NCBI RefSeq assembly: GCF_948472415.1 | Contig: NZ_OX419519.1 | Coordinates: 1,674,001 to 1,738,000, forward strand | Reading direction: 5' to 3' | Length of the DNA stretch: 64,000 nucleotides | Source: Kitasatospora fiedleri | Lineage (GTDB): Bacteria; Actinomycetota; Actinomycetes; Streptomycetales; Streptomycetaceae | Shown: positions 1 to 9,214 of the stretch, piece after piece | How positions within the stretch are numbered: position 1 is the first letter of the stretch | How the letters are laid out: each line of letters begins with the position of its first letter | Notes under the pieces: generated by a model | The model's input: only the letters and a program-made list of their open reading frames with translations | What the model was told of the DNA's origin: nothing | Databases searched by the model: none | Made by a program: the position numbers and the translations under genes

Positions 1-1027
1 CCTGCCCCGGCCGCAGCTCGGTCGACGGGTAGGACGGCTGGTGCGGCGAGTCCGGGTGGTGCTGGGTCTCCAGCGCCACCCCGGCGTACGGGCCGTAGGC
101 CGTCCCGGACGGGCCGGTGACCGAGCCGTCGAAGCCGTTCGCGGTGTACACCTGGAGGCCCGGCTCGGTGGTCAGCACCTCCAGGGTGCGCCCGCTGCCC
201 GGGTCCGCCAGCAGCGCGGCCCGCACCGGCGGCCCGTCCGCGGGGCGCTCGCGCAGCACCCAGTTGTGGTCGTAGCCGCGGGAGGACTTCAGCTGCGGGT
301 GCTCCTCGGCGATGCCCGCGCCGATCGGCCGGGCGGTGGTGAAGTCGAACGGGGTGCCCGCCACCGGCTCGTACGGGCCGTACGGGATCTGCCGCTCGTC
401 CACCGGCGTGTACGCGTCCGCGTCGAGGGTCAGCAGGTGGCCCAGCACGTCGCCGCGGCCCTCGCCGGCCAGGTTGACGTAGGCGTGGTTGGTCAGGTTG
501 ACCACCGTCGGCTTGGTGGTCACCGCCCGGTAGGAGATCGTCAGCTCGGAGCCGGTGAGCGTGAAGTCGACCCGGACGTCCAGCGCGCCCGGGAAGCCCT
601 GGTCGCCGTCGGGCGAGTGCAGGTGCATCCGCACCCCGCCGGGGATCTCCTCGGCGTCCCACACCCGGTGCGCGAAGGAGTCGGGGCCGCCGTGCAGGGT
701 CACGCCGCCGCCGGTGGGCAGCAGCGGGTGGTCCTCGCCGTCGACAGTGATCCGGCTGTCCGCGATCCGGTTGGCGTACCGGCCGACGGTGGCCCCGTAG
801 TGCTTGGCCGGGCCTAGCAGGGTGCCCACGTCCCGGCTGGTGAGCAGCAGCTGGGCGGGGTTGCCGGAGCGGTCCGGGGCGGTCAGGGTGTGCAGCGCGG
901 CGCCCAGGGTGATCACGGTCGCCTCGACCGGGCCGGACCGCAGCGTCCAGCGCTCCAGCCCCATCCCGGCGCCGGAGTGGTCGTACGGTGCCCGGTGCAC
1001 CTCGGTGGGCGCGGCCGACGCGGTCAT
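1..1027 (-). CDS. galM: Aldose 1-epimerase (galactose mutarotase), 3' end cut by window edge
   Basis: The protein interconverts alpha and beta anomers of aldohexoses, a cytoplasmic step of galactose use. Reading leftward from ATG at 1027, the frame stays open to base 1. It contains the family landmarks GRYANRI (sugar-binding Arg), LTNHAYVNLAG (catalytic His), a YDHNWVL segment, and ALETQHHPD, which carries the Glu expected to act as catalytic base. Only the last few residues lie outside the window, so about 342 codons are visible, normal for GalM. Start choice: the first ATG of the frame, with a GGAGCAG-type ribosome site just upstream. The neighbour on the right reads the same way but is a regulator separated by about 100 bp, so no shared function is implied. 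Confidence 0.93.
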   Translation of the reverse strand, partial: MTASAAPTEVHRAPYDHSGAGMGLERWTLRSGPVEATVITLGAALHTLTAPDRSGNPAQLLLTSRDVGTLLGPAKHYGATVGRYANRIADSRITVDGEDHPLLPTGGGVTLHGGPDSFAHRVWDAEEIPGGVRMHLHSPDGDQGFPGALDVRVDFTLTGSELTISYRAVTTKPTVVNLTNHAYVNLAGEGRGDVLGHLLTLDADAYTPVDERQIPYGPYEPVAGTPFDFTTARPIGAGIAEEHPQLKSSRGYDHNWVLRERPADGPPVRAALLADPGSGRTLEVLTTEPGLQVYTANGFDGSVTGPSGTAYGPYAGVALETQHHPDSPHQPSYPSTELRPGQ

Positions 1028-1130
1028 GGGACTGCTCCTCAGTTCGTGATCACCCTGCCCGGTCAGCGTAGCCCGACCCGGCGCGCGGACCGGCGACCCG
1101 CCCCGCGCGCCGACAGGATCGGCCGAACCG

Positions 1131-4085
1131 TCAGTCGGGCTGCCCGGAGCCGTCGGCGGGCAGCCCGAGGGCGTCCGCGAGCCCCTCCGGGCCGGTGCCG
1201 AGCTTGCGGTGCACGGCGGCCAGCCGCTGCTTGACGATCCCCAGCGGGAGGCCCAGCTCCTCGGCGATCCGCTGCGGCGGCAGCGGCCGGACCGCGAGCC
1301 GGGCCACCTCCAGCTCGTGCGGGTTGAGGGTGTCCTTGGCCGGGGCCAGCGGGCGGCTCGGCTGCAGCCCGGCCGAGGAGAGCACGTTGCGGGCCCGCAC
1401 CTCCAGCCCGTCCGCGCCACAGTGCTTGGCCAGCTCCATGCCCTGGTACAGGTGTTCCGCGGCCTCCAGGCTGCGGCCGACCTGCACCAGCGCCGCGCCC
1501 AGGTCGACCAGGGCGTGCGCGTGCTCGTAGCCGGCCGGGGAGCGGCCCAGCCAGCCGACCGCCTCCTGGAGCAGCTCGACGGCGTGCGCGCCCTCCCAGA
1601 CGCTGGCGGCCAGCCGCAGCGCGGTGCCGATCGCGGACGGCGAACCGGACACCTTGGCCCGCTCCACCGCGTCCTCGCCGTTCTTCCGGGCGGACGGCAG
1701 GTCCTGGTGCGCCATCGCCACCGCCAGGTAGCCGGCCCACGGGGCGTGCACGGTGGAGCGCCAGCCGCGCTTGTCCAGCCGGGTGCCGGTCTCGGCGAGC
1801 ACCTCGACGGCCATCCCGTAGTCGCCGCGCGAGATCAGCAGCTTGCCGTAGATGGTGGCCACGTCGGGCAGCAGCAGCGCGGTCTGGTGGTACGGCGGCA
1901 GGAAGCGGTACTTGACCGCGATCTCCCACGCCTCGTGGTCGCGGCCGCGGGCCAGCAGGGTGTCGATCAGCGCGCCGACCAGGTTCCAGGTCAGCGGCAG
2001 GCCGGCGCCCATCCGGTCGGCGATCCGCAGGCCGCGGCGCAGGAAGTCCTCGGCCTCCGGGAGGAAGCCGCGGCGCAGCCGGGCGTAGCCCATCAGGAAG
2101 TAGGCGAAGCCGCGGTGCGCGCCGCTCCATCCGGCGATCTCGAACTCCAGGATGGCGGAGCTGAACAGCTTCTCGGCGCGGGCGAGTTCGTCGTTGTAGG
2201 CGAAGCACAGGCCGAGCAGCGCGGGCAGTTCGAAGTTCCAGGTGGTGTTGGTCCAGCCGAGGCCGCGCGGCAGCCGGCCGTCGACCAGGGCGTCCTCGGC
2301 GGCCCGCAGCGCCTCGGTGGCGCTGCCGCCCTGGAGCGTGAGGTCCCAGGCGTACAGCGCGCGGACCGGGCGGGCCACCTCGCTGTCCGGGTCGACCTCG
2401 GCGACCAGCCGGCGGACCCGCGCGGCGCGCCCGGGTCCGTCCTCCTCGTCCCGTTGCAGGGCGGTGTAGAGCAGGTGGGCGACCAGCAGCCGGACCCGGC
2501 CGGGGCCCTCCGGGGCGCGCTCGGACTCGTCCAGGCAGAGCGCGGCGGCCGCGCTCAGGTCGCCGCCGTGGGCGATCACCTCGGAGAGCCGGAACACCGC
2601 CTCGACCCGCAGGTCGGGGCTGAGGCCGTCCTCCATGTCGATGGCGCGGCGCAGTTGGTTGGCGGTGGCGCCGGGGTCGGTGAGCAGGCTGGCGCAGGCC
2701 AGCTCGTACAGCACCTCGGCCTGGTCCTCCTCGTCCGGCGGCTCGTTCAGGGCGCGCTCCAGACAGCGGCGGGCGGCCTCGGGGGCGCCGATGGCCAGGT
2801 TCTCGGCGGCGGCCCGGCGCAGTTTGCGCACGATGACGTCGTCGCCCTCCCCGGGGTGGGTCTCCAGCAGGTGGCGGGAGGAGGAGAGCAGCGAGCCGCC
2901 GCTGTTCTCGATCGCGGTGGCGGCCATGCCGTGCATGCCGGTGCGGACGGCGGGCGGGATCGACTGGTAGATCGAGGTGGCGATCAGCGGGTGGACGAAC
3001 TCCAGCCTGCCGTTGGGCTGGCTGGTGAGGACCCGCATCCGGCGCAGCACCTGGATCGACTCGGCGGCCTGCGCGGGGCCCTGCCCGCAGATCGTGGCGG
3101 CCAGCTCCTCCTTGATCTCGGTGCCGAGCAGCGCGGCGGCCCAGGCGAAGCGCAGCACGGTGGTGCCGAGCTTGTCGAGCCAGTAGTCCCGGCCCTCGCC
3201 GCGGGCGGCCGCGGCCAGGTCGCGCAGCCGGGGCGAGTTCTCCTCGACCGGTTCGAGGTTCTGGTCGCGGACCTCGCGCAGCAGCGCCACCGTGTCGTAC
3301 GGGGCGCCGGCGGTGACCGCCCAGACCTGGCGGCAGAACGCGTCGTCGGCCTCGGCGAACTCGCCGTGCACGATGGCGGCCACCGAGACCGGGTTGAGCG
3401 GCAGCAACTCGTGCTTGCGGGCGGCCCGTTCGTGGATCTGCTGGGCCAGCGCGCGGGCCTCGTCCTCGAACTCGTGCCGGTAGGCGAAGACCAGCAGCAC
3501 GGGCAGTTCGCGGGCGCGCACCGCGAAGGACGCCAGCCAGGTCAGCGACTCCTGGTCGACGGCGTGCAGGTCGTCGACGATCACCACCAGCGGGGCGCGC
3601 CGGGGCGCGAGCTGGGTGATGACGAAGTCCAGTCCGTCGCGGACGCTCTGCGGGTCGATCCGCTCGACCTCGTCGGACGGCGGGGCCAGTCCGATGGCCG
3701 GGGCGACGATGTTGTGCCAGCTGCCGAACACCTCCTCGACCTCGGCCTCGTCCAGGTCGCTGAGCACCGGCAGGAGCAGTTGCCGCAGCACCCGGAACGG
3801 CTCCCGGCGCTGGCGCTCGCTGCCCCGGGCGAACAGCACGGTCGAGTCCTGGCGGGCACCGGCGATCCGGCGGACCTGCTCCAGCATCGAGGTCTTGCCG
3901 ATGCCGGGCGAGCCGGAGAAGACCAGCAGCTCGCCGATCTTCAGGCCGCCCGCGGCGAATTCGCGGCACAGCCTGTCCACGGCCTGATCGACGGAACGCA
4001 GTTCCTGATCGCGTTCCCAAAGCCGCTGACCGACCGCGCCTGCGGCGGCCTCCCACTCCTGCGGCCCGTTCTGCTCTTCGGCCAC
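1131..4085 (-). CDS. LAL-type LuxR family ATP-binding transcriptional regulator
   Basis: A 984-residue STAND-type regulator: N-terminal AAA-like ATPase with Walker A GSPGIGKT (residues 58-65) and Walker B VVIVDDLH (about 167-173), a long helical TPR-like middle, and a C-terminal LuxR helix-turn-helix (about residues 920-965, NPHELEVARLAV...IAEELGLPLGIVKQRL). Size and order fit the large ATP-binding LuxR (LAL) class, which usually activates secondary metabolism or sugar genes. It is divergent from the terpene synthase at 4357, with 271 bp between the two starts, so control of that gene is a reasonable inference, not shown. The start ATG 4085 gives an N-terminus that runs straight into the ATPase. 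The signal that triggers it cannot be read from the sequence. Confidence 0.9.
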   Translation of the reverse strand: MAEEQNGPQEWEAAAGAVGQRLWERDQELRSVDQAVDRLCREFAAGGLKIGELLVFSGSPGIGKTSMLEQVRRIAGARQDSTVLFARGSERQRREPFRVLRQLLLPVLSDLDEAEVEEVFGSWHNIVAPAIGLAPPSDEVERIDPQSVRDGLDFVITQLAPRRAPLVVIVDDLHAVDQESLTWLASFAVRARELPVLLVFAYRHEFEDEARALAQQIHERAARKHELLPLNPVSVAAIVHGEFAEADDAFCRQVWAVTAGAPYDTVALLREVRDQNLEPVEENSPRLRDLAAAARGEGRDYWLDKLGTTVLRFAWAAALLGTEIKEELAATICGQGPAQAAESIQVLRRMRVLTSQPNGRLEFVHPLIATSIYQSIPPAVRTGMHGMAATAIENSGGSLLSSSRHLLETHPGEGDDVIVRKLRRAAAENLAIGAPEAARRCLERALNEPPDEEDQAEVLYELACASLLTDPGATANQLRRAIDMEDGLSPDLRVEAVFRLSEVIAHGGDLSAAAALCLDESERAPEGPGRVRLLVAHLLYTALQRDEEDGPGRAARVRRLVAEVDPDSEVARPVRALYAWDLTLQGGSATEALRAAEDALVDGRLPRGLGWTNTTWNFELPALLGLCFAYNDELARAEKLFSSAILEFEIAGWSGAHRGFAYFLMGYARLRRGFLPEAEDFLRRGLRIADRMGAGLPLTWNLVGALIDTLLARGRDHEAWEIAVKYRFLPPYHQTALLLPDVATIYGKLLISRGDYGMAVEVLAETGTRLDKRGWRSTVHAPWAGYLAVAMAHQDLPSARKNGEDAVERAKVSGSPSAIGTALRLAASVWEGAHAVELLQEAVGWLGRSPAGYEHAHALVDLGAALVQVGRSLEAAEHLYQGMELAKHCGADGLEVRARNVLSSAGLQPSRPLAPAKDTLNPHELEVARLAVRPLPPQRIAEELGLPLGIVKQRLAAVHRKLGTGPEGLADALGLPADGSGQPD

Positions 4086-4356
4086 GTCCGTCCCTCCGCC
4101 TCGCCGTCCGGCACTCCGTTCCCGACCTTAGCGCCGTCGCGGGCCGCGCGGGCGGCGTTCGTGCAGGCAGCGGCACCTGACGCAGGGTTAGACGGCAACG
4201 GCCGGGGCAAATCCCTTACCAGCCATGACATCTGACGATCCGATCGGATAACTTTCAGACCACAAAGGTGTAGTGGATCTTGGCCGGGGAAGGCCATCGC
4301 CGGGACCGCGCACCCTGATCAGCGGCGCACCGGAAACAGGCTGCACTGGAGACACG
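4086..4356. promoter_or_regulatory. Divergent promoter region between LAL regulator and terpene synthase
   Basis: 271 bp with no convincing gene, lying between two start codons that point apart, so both promoters must sit here. The stretch around 4205-4265 is A+T richer than the surroundings (for example ATAACTTTCAGACC near 4248), as expected for a promoter. I did not find a clear long palindrome that would mark an operator. Confidence 0.45.
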
Positions 4357-5400
4357 TTGGCTGCAATACCCCCGCTCTTCTGCCCCATCCCGTCCGGCCT
4401 GCACCCCGATCACGAAGCCGTCGGCAAGAGCACCGAACTCTGGCTCGAAACGATGGGCTTCGCCGCGGACGCGGAACGGCGGCGCCGTCTCCTCGCCATC
4501 GGCGCGCACGAGTTCGTCTGCCGGATAGCCAAGGACGCGGACGGCACCACCGGGCTGGAACTGGTCTCGCAGTGGCTGTGCAGCATGCTCACGCTGGACG
4601 ACGAGTGGGACACCGGCAGGCTCAGCCGGGACCCCTCCCGTGTACTCACCATAGCAGCCACACTACTGGCTGTTATCAATTCGCCGAATTCCCACCCGGA
4701 CGAGACCGACCTCTACGTCGCCTCGGTGCGCGACGTGTTCGCCCGGGCCCGCGACTGGGCCCCCGCCCTGTCGGTCAAGCGCTGGGCGGACAGCCAGCTG
4801 GAGTCCTTCATGGGCGCCGCCGCCATCGTCGCCTACCGCACCGAGCGCCGGCCGATGACGCTCTCCGAGTACCTGACCATCGGCCCGCTGGACCGCGGCA
4901 GCCGCTCCTGCATCGAGATCATCGAGGTCTGCGAGCGCACCGCCATTCCGCAGTCCCAGCTGGACTCGCCCCGGGTGCACGCGCTGACCGAGGCCGCCAA
5001 GTTCCTGGTGCTGGTCTCGGCCGACGTCTACTCCTTCCGCCGCGAGGACGACCACGGCGCGCTGGAGAGCAACATCGTGGACGCGCTCCAGCGGCACCTG
5101 GGCTGCGGCCGGGAGCGGGCCCTGCTGGAGGCCGCCGCCCTGCACGACCGCACCATGTGCCTGTTCCTCCGCCTCGCCGACCGCACCTCCCGCCGGGCCG
5201 GGGCCGAACTGCGGCGCTACATCCAGCAGTTGTCCAACCTGGTGAGCGGGAACCTGGAGTGGGGCTTCACCTCCGCCCGCTACACCGAGCGCACCCCCGG
5301 GACGCTCCCGACCGCCGAACGCGCCGAACGGCCCGCCGACGGCCGGCTCACCCCGCCGCCCTACCCCGAGATCGCCTGGTGGTGGGACCAGCTGTGGTGA
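4357..5400 (+). CDS. Class I terpene synthase (sesquiterpene-type cyclase family)
   Basis: Ionises a prenyl diphosphate (substrate unknown, C10 to C20) and cyclises it. TTG at 4357 is preferred because GGAGA lies four bases upstream and the N-terminus then begins AAIPPLFCPIPSGLHPD, the usual bacterial cyclase opening; an upstream ATG at 4273 in the same frame lacks that logic. The 347-residue protein has the metal-binding DDEWD (81-85), a YRTERRPMTLSEY segment with the diphosphate-sensor Arg, and the C-terminal RY pair (SARYTE). The second metal motif reads ADVYSFRRE (222-230) where the family has NDxxSxxxE, so the first Mg ligand Asn is Ala. Activity may be altered or lost. Divergent LAL regulator upstream. 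It is not part of the hopanoid operon 25 kb away. Confidence 0.85.
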   Translation: MAAIPPLFCPIPSGLHPDHEAVGKSTELWLETMGFAADAERRRRLLAIGAHEFVCRIAKDADGTTGLELVSQWLCSMLTLDDEWDTGRLSRDPSRVLTIAATLLAVINSPNSHPDETDLYVASVRDVFARARDWAPALSVKRWADSQLESFMGAAAIVAYRTERRPMTLSEYLTIGPLDRGSRSCIEIIEVCERTAIPQSQLDSPRVHALTEAAKFLVLVSADVYSFRREDDHGALESNIVDALQRHLGCGRERALLEAAALHDRTMCLFLRLADRTSRRAGAELRRYIQQLSNLVSGNLEWGFTSARYTERTPGTLPTAERAERPADGRLTPPPYPEIAWWWDQLW

Positions 5401-5461
5401 CGGCCGGCCCCGACGGACCGCTCCGGGCGCTCCGGGCACCGCTCGGGCCGTGACGCGCCGC

Positions 5462-5815
5462 TCAGGCCAGCAGCCGGGCCTTCGCCGCGGCGAACTCCTC
5501 CGGGGTGAGCAGCCCCTGCTGCGCCAGCTGCGCCAACCGGGCCAGCTTGTCCGCCACGTCCTCGCCACCGGGAGCAGGGGCGGCAGCGGGAGCGGCGGGC
5601 ACGGGTGCCGGCGCGGCCTGCTGCTGCGCGGCCCGGTCCTGCTCGGCCTGCAGCTCGGCGATCGCCTCGTCCTGGCCCCGCTCGTCGGCGGCCCGCCGGG
5701 CCCCGGCCCGGCCCGCGGCGTACGCGGCGCCGCCCACCACCAGCCCGCGGGCCAGCGGACGGCCCACCGGGCGGACCACCCGGACCGGCCGGATCGGCCT
5801 CATCGGTCGGAACAC
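5462..5815 (-). CDS. SHOCT-domain small protein
   Basis: 117 residues. The N-terminal part is basic (RPMRPIRPVRVVRP) with a short hydrophobic GLVVGGAAYAAG stretch, followed by an acidic coiled segment, an Ala/Pro linker and a C-terminal SHOCT motif (DKLARLAQLAQQGLLTPEEF, about residues 88-107). SHOCT modules are short oligomerisation or recruitment motifs; the protein has no catalytic domain. It sits 7 bp downstream of the gene at 5823, same strand, almost certainly one transcript; this DUF1269-like plus SHOCT pairing recurs in actinomycetes. Function unknown. Confidence 0.8.
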   Translation of the reverse strand: MFRPMRPIRPVRVVRPVGRPLARGLVVGGAAYAAGRAGARRAADERGQDEAIAELQAEQDRAAQQQAAPAPVPAAPAAAPAPGGEDVADKLARLAQLAQQGLLTPEEFAAAKARLLA

Positions 5816-5822
5816 GCCGTCC

Positions 5823-6251
5823 TCACTCTCCCGTCGCGACGCGCGCCTCGGCGGCGCGGACGGCCTCTTCGATGTTCTCCGGCGGAATGCGCACCCCGGA
5901 GGCGATCCGGCCGCCGACCGCGCGCAGCGCCGCGGCGGCCTCCTCGGCCCACAGGTGCTCGACCAGCACGATCAGCGCCGCGCTGCCGGGCTCCAGCAGT
6001 TCGGCCACCTCCTGGGCGTCCTCCGGCCCGATCAGCGGCAGCTCCTCCTCTTCCAGGCCCGCGACGCCCTGCAGGTGTTCGAAGTCGGTCAGCTCCCCGT
6101 AGGTCGCCTCGCCCCCGGCGTCCCGGACGACCGCCAGCGAGTCGATCACCCGGACCCCGGCCGCGTCCCGCAGCCGGACCAGCACACCGGCCGCCTCGGC
6201 GCTGACGGTCGCCTCCGGGAAGGTCAGGACGAGCAGTTCGGCCGGTCCCAT
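5823..6251 (-). CDS. DUF1269/DUF6325-like conserved protein
   Basis: 142 residues: MGPAELLVLTFPEATVSAEA opening, a middle GEATYGELTDFEHLQGV, then an ElePGSAALIVLVEHLWAEE segment typical of the small DUF1269-like/DUF6325 family, in which the conserved Glu-His and Trp are kept. No signal peptide or membrane span. It is followed at once by the SHOCT gene, so the two probably act together, perhaps at the membrane in stress response, but no biochemical role is established. Start ATG 6251 has AAGGGGG-like purines upstream. Confidence 0.75.
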   Translation of the reverse strand: MGPAELLVLTFPEATVSAEAAGVLVRLRDAAGVRVIDSLAVVRDAGGEATYGELTDFEHLQGVAGLEEEELPLIGPEDAQEVAELLEPGSAALIVLVEHLWAEEAAAALRAVGGRIASGVRIPPENIEEAVRAAEARVATGE

Positions 6252-6457
6252 CAGGAACCCCCTTCCGCGGGCGAATCCCCGGTGTTCCTCGTGTCGCGCA
6301 TATCGGGATCAGACCACACGGATGCCGCAGGGGCGCGGCACGCCACGCGGTCGGCGGACCGGACCGGGCTCCGGGTGGCCCAAGGCGGCTGGCGGACGGC
6401 GGCCCGCCGTGGTCCCGTCGAGGCAGGACAAGATCCACCGTCAAGGAGCCAGCCGCC

Positions 6458-6784
6458 ATGACCATCGCCGTCGACAAACTCTCCGACCCGGCCGTCCGCC
6501 GCCTGCTCGGCGCCGTCAACTCCGGTGACCGGGACGCCTTCTTCGCCGCCCTGACTGAGGACGCCACGATGTCCGACGACGGCTCGGAGCGCGACCTGGC
6601 GGACTGGGTCGACCGGGAGATCTTCTCCTCGCACGGGCACATCGAGGTGCAGACCGAGAAGTCCGGCGGCCGCGCCGTGGTCGCCGACTACCGCAACGAC
6701 ACCTGGGGCGAGATGCGCACCGCCTGGCGCTTCACCGTCGCCCCGGACGGCCGGGTCAGCCGCTTCGAGACCGGCCAGGCCTGA
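6458..6784 (+). CDS. NTF2-like (SnoaL-type) small protein
   Basis: 108 residues with the cone-shaped NTF2 pattern: a first helix (PAVRRLLGAVNSGDRDAFFAAL) leading into a strand-rich half (TWGEMRTAWRFTVAPDGRVSRFETGQA). Such proteins are either small enzymes (isomerases, hydrolases) or binding folds; no catalytic Asp-His arrangement is obvious here. Start ATG 6458 follows AAGGAG at 6444-6449 at good distance. It stands alone between oppositely oriented genes. Function unknown. Confidence 0.8.
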   Translation: MTIAVDKLSDPAVRRLLGAVNSGDRDAFFAALTEDATMSDDGSERDLADWVDREIFSSHGHIEVQTEKSGGRAVVADYRNDTWGEMRTAWRFTVAPDGRVSRFETGQA

Positions 6785-6851
6785 CGCCCGTCCCGGCCCC
6801 GTCCCGGCCCGTCCCGCTCCGCCCCTTCCCGCCCGCTCCCGGGCGCCGGTC

Positions 6852-8081
6852 TCAGCCCCGTTCCGCCAGGCACTGCCGGACGGCGGCGATCAGCGCCCGG
6901 GAGCGGACGTCCCCGGTGACGCCCGGCTGCATGCCGTTGGTGACGTAGCCGAAGCCGATGCCCAGCTCCGGGTCGGCGAAGCCCAGCGAACCGCCCCGGC
7001 CCGGGTGGCCGAAGCTCGCCGGGGAGGCCATCGGCGAGGTGCCGCCGTGCCGGAAGAAGCCCTGGCCGAAGGTGGTGTTGACGATCAGCACCCGGTCCGG
7101 GCCCTGCACCGAGGGGCCGGCCGCCTCGGCCAGCGTGCCGGGCTCGAACAGCGCGGGCAGCCGCTGCCCGGGCGCGTCGGCCCGGTCGGCGGCGCCGATC
7201 AGCGCCGCGTAGAACCGGGCCAGCGAACGGGCGGTGCCGATCCCGCCCGCGCCCGGCACCTCGACCGCCTGCACCGCCGGGTCGTTCAGGTCCACGCTGC
7301 TGCGCACCGCGCCGAACGAGCGGGCGGTCAGCGAGTGCGGGTCCCGGTAGGCGTCCAGCACGGACTGCTTGGGGCGCATCCGCATCCCGCCGGGGGCGAG
7401 CCGGGCCGCCTCCGGCGCGGGCAGGTCGACCAGCCGGCCGACCCGGCCGGCCGCGGCGGGGGGCAGGCCGATCCACAGGTCCAGGCCGAGCGGGGCGGCG
7501 ATCTCCTCCGCGAAGTACCGGCCCACGCTGCGGCCCCCGGCCCGCCGGACCACCTCGCCGACCAGCCAGCCGAAGGTCAGCGGGTGGTACCCGTGCGCGG
7601 TGCCGGGCTCCCAGGCGGGGGCCTGGGCGGCGACGGCAGCAGCGGCCGGCTCCCAGGCCAGCACGTCCTCGATCCGCAGCGGCACGTCCAGCGCGGGCAG
7701 CCCGGCCTGGTGCGAGAGCAGCCAGCGCACCGGCACCCGCCCCTTCCCGGCCTGCGCGAACTCCGGCCAGTAGGAGGCCACCGGCGCGTCCAGGTCGAGC
7801 AGCCCGCGCTGCGCGAGGTGCAGCGCGGCGGAGGCGGTCAGCCCCTTGGTGACGGACCGCAGCACCTGCGCCGTCCCCTCCTCCCAACCGACCGCCGGGG
7901 CCGGCCGGGCCCCGACCTCCGGCCGGGCGTCCCCGCCCCACAGGTCGACCACCTTCCGCCCGTCGAGGTACAGCGCGAAGGCCGCGCCCAACTCCCCGTA
8001 CTCCCGGAAGTTGCCCGCGAAAGCCTCCCGGACCGGCTCGAACCCGGCCGCCGCGAACCCCTGGATCTGCTGGTTCTCCAC
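6852..8081 (-). CDS. Serine beta-lactamase-like esterase / penicillin-binding-protein-like hydrolase
   Basis: 409 residues of the class C beta-lactamase/esterase fold. Catalytic Ser-Val-Thr-Lys (residues 76-79, SxxK) is intact; the YHPLTFGW segment near residue 166 supplies the Tyr, and a C-terminal GHPGRGGSLGF replaces the KTG motif as in EstB-type esterases. There is no signal peptide, so it is probably a cytoplasmic esterase or amidase rather than a drug-resistance enzyme. Monocistronic. Natural substrate unknown. Confidence 0.87.
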   Translation of the reverse strand: MENQQIQGFAAAGFEPVREAFAGNFREYGELGAAFALYLDGRKVVDLWGGDARPEVGARPAPAVGWEEGTAQVLRSVTKGLTASAALHLAQRGLLDLDAPVASYWPEFAQAGKGRVPVRWLLSHQAGLPALDVPLRIEDVLAWEPAAAAVAAQAPAWEPGTAHGYHPLTFGWLVGEVVRRAGGRSVGRYFAEEIAAPLGLDLWIGLPPAAAGRVGRLVDLPAPEAARLAPGGMRMRPKQSVLDAYRDPHSLTARSFGAVRSSVDLNDPAVQAVEVPGAGGIGTARSLARFYAALIGAADRADAPGQRLPALFEPGTLAEAAGPSVQGPDRVLIVNTTFGQGFFRHGGTSPMASPASFGHPGRGGSLGFADPELGIGFGYVTNGMQPGVTGDVRSRALIAAVRQCLAERG

Positions 8082-8157
8082 CCTTCCACCCTAGACAACC
8101 GCGCTCCCCCGCGATCACTTCGCGGTCCCCCGGGACCACTCCGCCGTCATTCCCCCC

Positions 8158-8508
8158 TCATTCCACCGTCCACCCGATGTGCCCGATGCCCGAGGAGTAG
8201 ACGGCGCAGTGGCCGGAGGACTCCTCGGTCCGGCCCGGCAGGGCCGTCACCGAGTTGCCCGTCACGTCCGGCGCCCAGCCGCAGACGATGTCGGCGTGGA
8301 AGGTGACCGGGGAGCCGGTGTTGTTGGTGCAGTCGACGCCTCCGTACAGCGGGTCGTTGTGGTGGATCCAGGTGGTGCAGTCCAGGCCCGAACGGACCGA
8401 CTCGACGGCAGCGGCGGCGGCCGGGGCCGGGGCGGCCGAGGCGGGCAGCGCGGTGCCGAGCGCGACCAGGGCGGCGGCGACGGACAGGGCGGCGGCGCGG
8501 TTCTTCAA
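8158..8508 (-). CDS. Small secreted cysteine-containing protein
   Basis: I take TTG at 8508 as start because GAGGAG sits five bases upstream; the open frame extends further 5' but without a ribosome site. The 116-residue product begins LKNRAAALSVAAALVALG followed by TALPASAAPA, a Sec signal peptide with an Ala-x-Ala cleavage site near residue 23. The mature part (about 90 residues) has four Cys (GLDCTTW, GVDCTNN, IVCGW, GHCAVY), enough for two disulfides. It resembles the many small secreted hypothetical proteins of streptomycetes; role unknown. Confidence 0.7.
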   Translation of the reverse strand: MKNRAAALSVAAALVALGTALPASAAPAPAAAAAVESVRSGLDCTTWIHHNDPLYGGVDCTNNTGSPVTFHADIVCGWAPDVTGNSVTALPGRTEESSGHCAVYSSGIGHIGWTVE

Positions 8509-8620
8509 CTCTGCTCCTCGGAAAGGTTCCTGACGTTCCGACCGGGTCATTCCCGGGCCGATCCCTGCGTATACCAACTCTTTCGGGTGACACCGCCGCG
8601 GACCACCGGCGCACGCCACA

Positions 8621-9214
8621 ATGGCGGACATGGACACTCCCGCCACCGGCCCGGCCGCCGACTCCGCCACCGGCCCCTTCACCGGCCCCTTCACCGGCCC
8701 CGCCACCAACCTCGACGAGATCCTCGACGTGGTCGACGAACAGGACCGGGTGCTGCGCACCGCCCCCCGCTCCGAGGTCTACCGCGACGGCCTGATCCAC
8801 CGCTGCGTCTTCGTCCTGGTCCGCGACCCGCGGGGCCGGATCTTCACCCACCGCCGCACCGACACCAAGGCGTTCGCCCCCGGCGCCCACGACTGCTTCG
8901 TCGGCGGCGTGGTCGGCGCCGGCGAGAGCTACCCCGAGGCCGCCGTCCGGGAGGCCGAGGAGGAGCTCGGCGTCAGCGGCATCCGCACCCGCCCGCTGTT
9001 CCGCTTCCTCTACACCGACGGCGACCGCTACAGCTGGTGGTCCGACGTCCACGCGGCCGAGTGGGACGGCCCGGTGCACCCCCAGGAGTCCGAGGTCGCC
9101 TGGTACGACTGGCTCACCGAGGAGCAGCTCGCCGAACGGCTCACCAGCTGGGAGTTCGTGCCGGACGGCCGCGAGGCGTACCGCCGCTACCTGGAGCGGC
9201 GCGCCACCGCCTGA
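8621..9214 (+). CDS. NUDIX hydrolase
   Basis: 197 residues. The Nudix box runs from about residue 96 to 118 (GVVGAGESYPEAAVREAEEE), matching Gx5Ex7REUxEExGU with all acidic metal ligands. Nudix enzymes cleave nucleoside diphosphates linked to another moiety. The form DEQDRVLRTAPRSEVYRDGLIHRCVFVLV upstream of the box is shared with the IPP-isomerase-like/YfcD branch, so exact substrate is open. The first 30 residues are low complexity with three TGPFTGP-type repeats; the ATG at 8630 is an equally good start. Divergent from the secreted-protein gene. Confidence 0.85.
   Translation: MADMDTPATGPAADSATGPFTGPFTGPATNLDEILDVVDEQDRVLRTAPRSEVYRDGLIHRCVFVLVRDPRGRIFTHRRTDTKAFAPGAHDCFVGGVVGAGESYPEAAVREAEEELGVSGIRTRPLFRFLYTDGDRYSWWSDVHAAEWDGPVHPQESEVAWYDWLTEEQLAERLTSWEFVPDGREAYRRYLERRATA

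Noticed and set aside
41-1049. Open frames on the plus strand across the galM region
   Set aside because: They are G+C-driven shadows; the leftward frame shows all GalM motifs in order.
1209-4235. 1000-codon plus-strand frame opposite the LAL regulator
   Set aside because: Low-complexity Gln/Gly/Arg sequence without any fold; the opposite strand has ATPase and HTH motifs.
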